Assembly (NCBI RefSeq): GCF_006715175.1
Contig: NZ_VFMQ01000001.1
Span: 1-64,000, forward strand
Reading direction: 5' to 3'
Source: Curtobacterium citreum
GTDB taxonomy: Bacteria; Actinomycetota; Actinomycetes; Actinomycetales; Microbacteriaceae
Length of the DNA stretch: 64,000 nucleotides
The notes under the pieces are model-generated. The model was not told where the DNA came from. It was given only the letters and a program-made list of their open reading frames with translations, and did not search any database. This document shows, piece by piece, positions 48,889 to 55,338 of the stretch. Positions within the stretch are counted from its first letter, which is position 1. The number at the start of each line of letters is the position of its first letter. A program made the position numbers and the translations under genes.

Positions 48889-49508
48889 GCGTCCGCCCCG
48901 TGGTCGTTCCCGGTACCCGCGGCAGCGCCGAGGCCCGCGCCGATGAGCGCGATCGCCTCGGCACGGCCCGCGGCCTCGGCGAGGCTGCCGGTCGCCGCGA
49001 CGGTCACCGTCGACGACCCCGACTGCCGTTCGCCCCGCGCGGTGACGCACTGGTGCCGGGCGTCGAGCACGACGAGCACGCCCGCGGCGTCGAGTCCCTC
49101 GGCCACGGCCGCCGCGACCTGCTCGCCGAGCCGCTCCTGCAGCTGCGGGCGCGAGGCCACGGCGTCGAGGACGCGGGACAGGGTGCCGAGGCCGATGAGC
49201 TGCTCCCCCGGCGCGTACGCCAGGTGCGCGACCCCGATGAAGGGCAGCAGGTGGTGCTCGCACATCGAGCGGAACCGGACCTCGCGGACGACCACGAGCT
49301 GGCCGCGCTCGCCGTCCTCGGAGTGCACGGCGCCGTCCAGGGCGATCGCGGTCGCGTCGACCCCGATGCCGGCGAAGAACTCGGCGTAGGAGTCGGCGAC
49401 GCGGGCCGGCGTCCGCTCGAGCTCGGGGCGGTCGGGGTCGTCGCCCACGGCGAGGAGGAGCTCGCGCACGGCGGCTTCGATGCGCGCGCGGTCCAGACGT
49501 TCGTTCAC
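48885..49508 (-). CDS. folE: GTP cyclohydrolase I
   Basis: First enzyme of pterin/folate synthesis (GTP to dihydroneopterin triphosphate), 207 aa. The zinc/active-site region is SMCEHHLLPFIGVAHLAY with Cys and two His; DARHQCVTARGERQSGSSTVT holds the second zinc Cys and GTP-binding Arg. GTG at 49508 is preferred (GGATGA just upstream); GTG at 49523 is an alternative. First gene of the folE-folP-reductase operon. folB and folK, often next in actinobacteria, are not here. Confidence 0.95.
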   Translation of the reverse strand: MNERLDRARIEAAVRELLLAVGDDPDRPELERTPARVADSYAEFFAGIGVDATAIALDGAVHSEDGERGQLVVVREVRFRSMCEHHLLPFIGVAHLAYAPGEQLIGLGTLSRVLDAVASRPQLQERLGEQVAAAVAEGLDAAGVLVVLDARHQCVTARGERQSGSSTVTVAATGSLAEAAGRAEAIALIGAGLGAAAGTGNDHGADA

Positions 49509-49646
49509 CTGTTCATCCAACACCGTGTCTGGCCGCAGAACGCGACCCGGCACCCGGGGTGCCGTACCCCGTCCAGGTGGGGCGCGCCTCCCGACCGGAT
49601 CGGTGACCGCCGTACCAGCGCGACCCGCCGCACTCCCAGCGTTCTG

Positions 49647-49658
49647 TAAACTCCTTCG
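49647..49658 (+). promoter_or_regulatory. Leaderless-type -10 for the purine permease gene
   Basis: TAAACT lies 6 nt before the GTG at 49659, in a clear AT patch with no Shine-Dalgarno sequence. Confidence 0.55.
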
Positions 49659-51131
49659 GTGAGCGCCCAGCAGACCGACACCCCGCCCCGGAACCGCTTC
49701 GCATCCGGCCTCGACCGCTTCTTCTCGATCACGCAGCGCGGGTCGAGCATCCCCCGCGAGGTCCGTGGTGGCCTCGTCTCGTTCGTGACGATGGCGTACA
49801 TCGTCATCCTCAACCCGCTCATCCTCGGTGGGTTCAGCCAGGACCAGGCACCGCACGACGTCCTCGGTGGCTGGCTGCAGAACGCCCAGGTCGCCGCGGC
49901 CACCGGCCTCGTGGCCGGGGTCATGACGATCGCGATGGGACTCGTCGCGAATCTGCCGTTCGGCATCGCAGCGGGGCTCGGGATCAACTCGTTCCTCGCC
50001 GTGAGCGTCGTGCACCAGGTGACGTGGGCCGAGGCGATGGGCCTGGTCGTCATCAACGGCGTGGTGATCGTCATCCTGGCGCTGACCGGCATCCGGACGA
50101 TGATCTTCACGGCGGTGCCCGCGCAGCTCAAGGCCGCGATCACGGTCGGCATCGGCCTGTTCATCGCCTTCATCGGGCTCGTCGACTCGGGCTTCGTGCG
50201 CACCACGAAGAACGCGTCGCCGCCGCTGCAGCTCGGCGAGGACGGCTCCGTCGCGGCCCTGCCGACGATCGTGTTCCTGATCGGCCTGGTCGTCATCGGC
50301 ACGCTCATGGCGCGCAAGGTCAAGGGTGCGCTGCTCATCGGCATCATCGGCACGACGATCGTCGCGATCATCCTGCAGGCGATCTTCAAGGTCCCGACCT
50401 CGGTGGACTCGCCGACCGGGTGGAACCTCAACGCACCGGGGCTGCCGAGTGCGTTCTTCGCGCTGCCGGACCTGTCGCTCGTCGGGCACGCGGACGTGTT
50501 CGGGGCGTTCACCCGCATCGGTCCGGTCGCCGCGTCGATGCTCGTCTTCACGCTCGTGTTCACGAACTTCTTCGACGCCATGGGCACGATGACCGGGCTG
50601 GCGAAGGCCGCCGGGGTCGCGAAGCCCGACGGGACCTTCCCGCGCCTGAAGTCCGCGCTCGTCGTCGAGGGTGCCGGGGCGATCGCCGGCGGTGGTGCCT
50701 CGGTGTCGTCGAACACGGTGTTCATCGACTCCGCGTCGGGCATCGGCGAGGGCGCCCGCACGGGCATGGCCTCGGTCGTGACGGGGCTGCTGTTCCTGGC
50801 GTCGATGTTCCTGACCCCGCTGACGCAGGTCGTGCCGCTCGAGGTCGCGGCCGCCGGACTCGTCGTCGTCGGTGCGCTCATGGTGGCGCAGGTGAAGGAC
50901 ATCGAGTGGACGGACTTCGGGGCGGCGCTGCCGGCGTTCCTGACGATCGTCGTGATGCCGCTGACGTACTCGATCGCGAACGGCATCGGCGCGGGCTTCA
51001 TCAGCTGGGTGCTCATCAAGCTGCTGTCCGGCCGCGGGCGCGAGGTCTCGTGGCTGCTCTACGTCGTCGCCGCGGGCTTCCTGCTGTACTTCGCGCGCGG
51101 CCCGCTCGAGGCCCTGCTCGGGGTGGGGTAG
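49659..51131 (+). CDS. NCS2/AzgA-type purine (adenine/guanine/hypoxanthine) permease
   Basis: Nucleobase/proton symporter of 490 aa, about 13 helices, AzgA-like branch: EVRGGLVSFVTMAYIVILNP at the start, GIAAGLGINSFLA in helix 3, FTNFFDAMGTMTGLAKAAG (conserved loop), VVEGAGAIAGGGASVSSNTV (substrate site) and AGLVVVGALM. It takes up purines. Divergent from the folE operon, which also starts from GTP. GTG start, leaderless type. Confidence 0.92.
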   Translation: MSAQQTDTPPRNRFASGLDRFFSITQRGSSIPREVRGGLVSFVTMAYIVILNPLILGGFSQDQAPHDVLGGWLQNAQVAAATGLVAGVMTIAMGLVANLPFGIAAGLGINSFLAVSVVHQVTWAEAMGLVVINGVVIVILALTGIRTMIFTAVPAQLKAAITVGIGLFIAFIGLVDSGFVRTTKNASPPLQLGEDGSVAALPTIVFLIGLVVIGTLMARKVKGALLIGIIGTTIVAIILQAIFKVPTSVDSPTGWNLNAPGLPSAFFALPDLSLVGHADVFGAFTRIGPVAASMLVFTLVFTNFFDAMGTMTGLAKAAGVAKPDGTFPRLKSALVVEGAGAIAGGGASVSSNTVFIDSASGIGEGARTGMASVVTGLLFLASMFLTPLTQVVPLEVAAAGLVVVGALMVAQVKDIEWTDFGAALPAFLTIVVMPLTYSIANGIGAGFISWVLIKLLSGRGREVSWLLYVVAAGFLLYFARGPLEALLGVG

Positions 51132-51175
51132 CAGGGCCGGCTCACCGGTTCGTCCCGGCTCGTTCCCGCTCGTCC

Positions 51176-51247
51176 CGCAAGACGCAACGTGGGCGGTTCC
51201 TCGCAGCGACATTCCGCTGTGCGGAGCCGCCCACGTTGCGTTTCGCG
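51176..51247. repeat. Palindromic repeat family A, copy 3
   Basis: Arms ACGCAACGTGGGCGG (51182-51196) and CCGCCCACGTTGCGT (51227-51241), and the inner CTCGCAGCGACAT of copy 1. The outer CGCAAG/CGCGAAA flanks are exchanged relative to copy 2. It lies between the convergent permease and hypothetical genes. Confidence 0.9.
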
Positions 51248-51276
51248 AAGGGACCGACCGGCCTGGAGGCTCGGGA

Positions 51277-51741
51277 TCAGTCCCGCAGGTCCGCCGGCTT
51301 GGCCTCGTGGCGGCGACGGCCGTCCGTGCGCCGGTCCTCCTTCATGCTCGCCTCGTACAGGTGGCGCTTCCCACCGACGAGCTGGTCGCGGGCGGTCTGC
51401 TCGAGCTCCTTGGCGAGCGCGTAGTAGTTGTCGTCGTAGTCCTCGACGATCTGGAACGTCCACCGCCCGTCGATGACGTTCCGCCCCACCAGCTCGGTGT
51501 CGATCCGCTCCGCGAGCTCGGTGTGACCCGCCTTCCGGAGCTGCTCGACGGCGTCCCCGAGGTTGAGGTCCGCCGTCCCCGTCAAGCGGTGGAACCCGTA
51601 GAGCAGGCCACGGGCGTGCTCGAGCACCTCGAGGGCGGCCGACAGCGTGCCGAGGGCCTCGACGGTCGCCTCGGACACCCCCTCCGGTACCTGGTGCGCG
51701 TCGTCGGGACCCTGGCCGTCGTCGTATCGCTCGTCAGTCAT
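51277..51741 (-). CDS. Conserved hypothetical protein
   Basis: Hydrophilic protein of 154 aa that I do not recognise by name. It is mainly helical: an amphipathic helix (VEALGTLSAALEVLEHARGL), a stretch with Gly-Phe-His (YGFHRLTG), then DLNLGDAVEQLRKAGH, a Trp/aromatic patch (DGRWTFQIVEDYDDNYY) and a basic C-terminal tail (KEDRRTDGRRRHEAK). No signal peptide or membrane segment. It lies downstream of the MFS gene but separated by a family B hairpin. Confidence 0.75.
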   Translation of the reverse strand: MTDERYDDGQGPDDAHQVPEGVSEATVEALGTLSAALEVLEHARGLLYGFHRLTGTADLNLGDAVEQLRKAGHTELAERIDTELVGRNVIDGRWTFQIVEDYDDNYYALAKELEQTARDQLVGGKRHLYEASMKEDRRTDGRRRHEAKPADLRD

Positions 51742-51810
51742 GCACCCCGTCTACCGGAGCGATGCTCGGGGCACTCCGAGCGGGTCGGCGCCCGGTGGTG
51801 CGGAGTGCTC

Positions 51811-51874
51811 CCGCACAACCGGAAGCACGCCGCGCCGCGGGAGTCCGTGGTGCGCCGTGCTTCCGGTTGTGCGG
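51811..51874. terminator. Palindromic repeat family B, copy 2
   Basis: Thirty-nt arms (51811-51840 and 51845-51874) with three mismatches around a GAGT loop. It begins CCGCACAACCGGAAGCAC and so shares its lead with the hairpin at 39062-39110. It lies between the MFS stop and the hypothetical gene's start, both minus strand; probable terminator of the MFS operon. Confidence 0.82.
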
Positions 51875-51907
51875 AGCGCAGCCGGCCCGGCACAGCCCCG
51901 CTCCGCC

Positions 51908-53182
51908 TCACGCCGACGGAGTCGAGACCGGCACCGGCAGCCGCGCTGGGGGCTCGGCCGCACGCCGCTCCATCAACCGCCACGACCCCCCGAGCAACGG
52001 CGACAGCGTGACCACCGTGTAGACCACCGCCACGATCCCGAACGTCGCCGTCACGCCGATGCCGTCCGCCGCGATCCCGCCGACGAGCCCGCCGAGGGGG
52101 ATGCCCGCCCACGACCCCGCGGACAGCAACCCGAACACCCGGGCCCGCATCGGCGCCGGGATCCGCTCGAGCTCGACCGCGCCGAGGATGGGGTTCAGCG
52201 CCCCGGCCGCGAACCCGGACAGCACGCACGCACCGAGCACCCACGGCAGCCCGAGCCCGAGTGCCGGCACCACGAGCGACGGACCGCCGGCGAGCACGAA
52301 GCAGACCACGAAGGTGATCCGGCGCGGCACCCGGTGCGCCACGTACCCGAACGCGAGCGACCCGAGGAACGCCGCCCCGCCGAAGGTCCCGCTGACGATG
52401 CCGAGCGACTGCGCGCCGTCGAGCACCCGGTCGGCGTAGAGCGGGAGCAGCGCCGTGGACCGCGCGGCGTCGAGCAGGTTCGTCACGAGCACGAGCGCGA
52501 TCACGAGCCGGAACAGCGGGTCCCGCACGCAGAACCGCAGCCCGGCCCCGAGGTCCCGCCAGTAGCCCGCGGACGGCTCGGCCGGCGCCGCGTCCGGCGC
52601 CGGGTGCACCGTCGCACCGCGGAGCGTCAGCACCGCGAGCACCGCCGCCGCCGCGAAGACCGACGCGGTGACCGCCAGCGCAGGCAGCGGTCCGACGGCG
52701 CCGACGAGCAGTCCGGCAGCGGGCGCACCGAGCAGCACGGAGAACCGGACGGACGCCTCGAAGTGCCCGACCGCCCGTTCGAGCGGGATGCCCGCGGCCG
52801 TCGCGAGCCCCGGCAGGAGCACCCGCCGCCCGGACTCCCCCGGAGTGTCGAACAACCCGCCGAGGAACACGAGCACGAGCAGTCCCCATGACGGCAGCCC
52901 GACCGTCCCGGCCAGGAGGGGGATCGCGGCGAGGGTCACCGCGCTGACGAGGTCCGACACCACGCTCGACCGGACGAACCCGAACCGCTCCACGAGCACG
53001 CCGCCGAACGCCCCGCCGAGCACGATCGGCACCGTCGCCGCGAACGCCGCGATGCCGACGTCGGTCGCGGACCCACCGCGCGAGAGCACCACGAACGGCA
53101 CCGCGATGGTCGTCGCGACGTTGCCCGTGCGCGAGACGACCTGCACCGCGAGGAGCGACCGCAGCCGCCACCGCGCGTTCAC
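51908..53182 (-). CDS. MFS transporter (drug-efflux type)
   Basis: Major facilitator protein of 424 aa with about 12 helices. It has VVSRTGNVATTIAVPFVVL in helix 1 and LVERFGFVRSSVVSDLVSAV, the loop motif of the enterobactin/macrolide-efflux-like MFS group. FCVRDPLFRLVIALVLVTNL in the middle is another typical element. GTG start overlaps the stop of the ArsR-like gene (GTGA), so the pump is expressed with, and probably controlled by, that regulator. Cargo unknown. Confidence 0.9.
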   Translation of the reverse strand: MNARWRLRSLLAVQVVSRTGNVATTIAVPFVVLSRGGSATDVGIAAFAATVPIVLGGAFGGVLVERFGFVRSSVVSDLVSAVTLAAIPLLAGTVGLPSWGLLVLVFLGGLFDTPGESGRRVLLPGLATAAGIPLERAVGHFEASVRFSVLLGAPAAGLLVGAVGPLPALAVTASVFAAAAVLAVLTLRGATVHPAPDAAPAEPSAGYWRDLGAGLRFCVRDPLFRLVIALVLVTNLLDAARSTALLPLYADRVLDGAQSLGIVSGTFGGAAFLGSLAFGYVAHRVPRRITFVVCFVLAGGPSLVVPALGLGLPWVLGACVLSGFAAGALNPILGAVELERIPAPMRARVFGLLSAGSWAGIPLGGLVGGIAADGIGVTATFGIVAVVYTVVTLSPLLGGSWRLMERRAAEPPARLPVPVSTPSA

Positions 53183-53751
53183 GGCCGTGCCGACCGGTAG
53201 CTCTGCACGACCGCCGTCACACGCTCGGAGCCGTCGCCCGCCACGTGGTCGACACTGACGGCCTCCCACCGGTCGAGCACGCCCTGCAGCTCGGCGCCGA
53301 GGTCCCGCAGTTCGTCCACCGTCAGCCGGAGCACCCGGTCGCCGCTGTTCGAGGCCGCGACCCACTCGCGGCCGAGTGCCGGGACGTGGTCGATGAACGC
53401 CCGGTACTCGTCGGCGTAGGCCTGGGCGACGGTGTGGTCGAGCGCCGTGGCCGCGAGCATCCGGTCGGGGTCGTCGAACGCGTCGGCGAGGTTCCACGAC
53501 GTGTGCTGCGCCGTGGCCCGCCACCAACGCTCACGTCGGTCGGTGCCGAGTTCCGGAGCGGGCTCGATGAAGCCGGCGGTCGCGAGTCGTCCGCAGTGGT
53601 AGCTGATCGTCCCGGGCGCCTCGTCCACCTGCTCCCCGAGCATCGCGGCGGTCTGCGGACCGCCGGAGCGCAGCAGCCCGACGATGCGCAGCCGGGTCGG
53701 GTGGGCGAGCGCCCGCATGTGGGCTGCGTCGTCGAGTCGCTGGACGTCCAT
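53179..53751 (-). CDS. ArsR-type winged-helix regulator of the MFS pump
   Basis: Regulator of 190 aa. The N-terminal winged helix reads RALAHPTRLRIVGLLRSGG, TAAMLGEQVDEAPGTISYHC, GRLATAGFIEPAP. The C-terminal 110 residues form a helical domain as in the YdfF/HTH_20 group rather than a metal site; no metal-binding Cys pair is visible. ATG at 53751 lies 6 nt after TATCGT, and a 38-bp palindrome covers the DNA just upstream of that -10, consistent with self-repression. Confidence 0.9.
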   Translation of the reverse strand: MDVQRLDDAAHMRALAHPTRLRIVGLLRSGGPQTAAMLGEQVDEAPGTISYHCGRLATAGFIEPAPELGTDRRERWWRATAQHTSWNLADAFDDPDRMLAATALDHTVAQAYADEYRAFIDHVPALGREWVAASNSGDRVLRLTVDELRDLGAELQGVLDRWEAVSVDHVAGDGSERVTAVVQSYRSARP

Positions 53752-53763
53752 GACTCGACGATA
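53752..53763 (-). promoter_or_regulatory. Leaderless-type -10 of the arsR-MFS operon
   Basis: On the minus strand TATCGT (53763-53758) lies 6 nt before the ATG at 53751. Confidence 0.5.
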
Positions 53764-53801
53764 GATCCACAAGAATCGTTGCGCAACACTTCTTGTGGAT
53801 C
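53764..53801. promoter_or_regulatory. 38-bp palindromic operator (ArsR-type)
   Basis: Perfect 11-nt arms GATCCACAAGA (53764-53774) and TCTTGTGGATC (53791-53801) surround a centred TTGCGCAA (53779-53786), all sharing one axis. It is AT-rich against the background and starts directly upstream of the -10 of the arsR-MFS operon. Confidence 0.8.
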
Positions 53802-53836
53802 GGACAGGAGGATCGCCCCGCGTCGGTCGCGCGCGC

Positions 53837-53848
53837 TACGGTGCCGAC
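53837..53848 (+). promoter_or_regulatory. Leaderless-type -10 for the DUF1697 gene
   Basis: TACGGT lies 6 nt before the ATG at 53849, 36 bp after the palindromic operator ends. Confidence 0.45.
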
Positions 53849-54364
53849 ATGGCCAGGTGGGTCGCGCTGCTGCGCGGGGTGAACGTCAACGGGATCACGA
53901 TCCGGAGCGCGGAGCTCGCGGCGCTGTTCCGCGAGCTCGGGTACGAGGATGTGCGCACCGTGCTCGCGTCGGGCAACGTCGTGTTCACGGCGGACGGGGA
54001 CGCTGCCACGGTCACGGGCGCCGTCGAGCAGGCCTTGCGCGACCGGTTCGGCTACGACGCCTGGATCGTGCTCGTCCCGCACGGTCGGCTCGCCGCGATC
54101 GTCGACGACTTCCCGTTCCCGTCCGGTCCCGACCGGCACGACTACGTGGTGTTCGGTTCAGCGGCCCCGGCGCTCGACGCCCTGCTCGTGGACCTGATCG
54201 TCGACGAGTCGACGGAGCGGGTCGCGCGGGGTGACGGCGTCGTGTACTGGTCGTGCCCGAAGGGCTCCAGCACCGACACCGCGTTCGCGAAGCGGGCCGC
54301 CGCCGCACGCTTCAAGCGCACGACGACGACCCGCAACACGAACACCCTCCGGAAGCTCCTGTGA
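53849..54364 (+). CDS. DUF1697 protein
   Basis: Protein of 171 aa with the DUF1697 pattern: WVALLRGVNVNGITIRSAEL, FRELGYEDVRTVLASGNVVF, and at the end SSTDTAFAKRAAAARF with TTRNTNTLRKL. No activity is established for the family, which is widespread in actinobacteria. I chose ATG at 53849 because the family begins at this point; an in-frame ATG at 53795 adds no conserved residues. Confidence 0.92.
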   Translation: MARWVALLRGVNVNGITIRSAELAALFRELGYEDVRTVLASGNVVFTADGDAATVTGAVEQALRDRFGYDAWIVLVPHGRLAAIVDDFPFPSGPDRHDYVVFGSAAPALDALLVDLIVDESTERVARGDGVVYWSCPKGSSTDTAFAKRAAAARFKRTTTTRNTNTLRKLL

Positions 54365-54374
54365 CCCGCCGCGG

Positions 54375-55142
54375 TCAGGACTGCGCGGGCTGCCCGTTGC
54401 TCGCGGTCGTGCCACCGTCGACGGGCAGCACGGCTCCCGTGACGTAGCTCGCGGCGTCGCTCGCCAGGAACAGGATCACGGCGGCGACCTCCTCGGGCCG
54501 CCCACCGCGACCGAGCGACACCCGCTCGGCGAACGCGTGCTGGAGTTCCTCGTCCTCCGCCTGCTGCTGGGTCATGTCCGTCCAGACGAGCCCGGGCGCG
54601 ACGGCGTTCACCCGCACGCCGAACTGCCCGTTGTCGAGCGCCGCGGCCTTCGTGAAGTTCGTCACGCCGCCCTTCGCCGCGTTGTACGGACTCATCCGCC
54701 AGTCCGCGTCCATCCCGGACACCGACGAGGTGTTGACGACGGAGCCCTTCGTCTCGCGGAGGAACGGCAGCGCCGCACGGGTGCCGTAGAACACGCTCGA
54801 CAGGTCCGTGTCGATGACCCGGCGCCACTCGTCCGGCTCGATGTCGGTGATGTCGCCCGAGGTGAAGGTCCCCGCGTTGTTCACGAGGACGTCGACCCGG
54901 TCCCAGCGGTCGACCGCTGCGGACACGATCGTCTCCCACGCTGCCGGGTCGGCCACGTCGGCGCGCACGGCGACCGCGCGGCCCGGCGGCAGCGAGTCGG
55001 CGACGGCCCGGACCTTCTCCTCGACGCTGTCCACCAGGAGCACGGCGGCGCCCTCGTCGACGAAGGCGCGCGCGGTGGCCTCCCCGATCCCCGATCCCGC
55101 TCCGGTGACGATCGCGACCTTGCGTGCGAACCGCTCGTCCAT
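54375..55142 (-). CDS. Short-chain dehydrogenase/reductase
   Basis: NAD(P)-dependent SDR of 255 aa: VAIVTGAGSGIGEATARAF (TGxxxGxG cofactor motif), LVNNAG (NNAG), VNTSSVSG with the catalytic Ser, YNAAKGG (YxxxK) and VAPGLVWTDM. An Asp at the end of beta-2 (LLVDS) favours NAD. Substrate unknown. RBS AGAGGAG. Confidence 0.94.
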   Translation of the reverse strand: MDERFARKVAIVTGAGSGIGEATARAFVDEGAAVLLVDSVEEKVRAVADSLPPGRAVAVRADVADPAAWETIVSAAVDRWDRVDVLVNNAGTFTSGDITDIEPDEWRRVIDTDLSSVFYGTRAALPFLRETKGSVVNTSSVSGMDADWRMSPYNAAKGGVTNFTKAAALDNGQFGVRVNAVAPGLVWTDMTQQQAEDEELQHAFAERVSLGRGGRPEEVAAVILFLASDAASYVTGAVLPVDGGTTASNGQPAQS

Positions 55143-55260
55143 GTGTGTCTCCTCTCGTTGCACGGTCAGTGCCGCAGGAGACGCCGTCGGCCCGGGCGGG
55201 CACGGGGGACCACGGTGCCCGGGCACGGCTGGGGGCGTTGCCAGCCGGACACGACGGACG

Positions 55261-55305
55261 AGGCGCGGTGCGGGACGGACCCGCACCGTGCCTCCGGTCC
55301 GGCCG
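55261..55305. terminator. Hairpin between GH65 and SDR genes
   Basis: GCGGTGCGGG and CCCGCACCG pair around ACGGA, followed by the recurring word GTGCCTCC. It lies downstream of the GH65 stop codon on the minus strand. Confidence 0.5.
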
Positions 55306-55338
55306 CCGTCGTGCCGGCCGCCGTCGCGCCGGCCGTCG

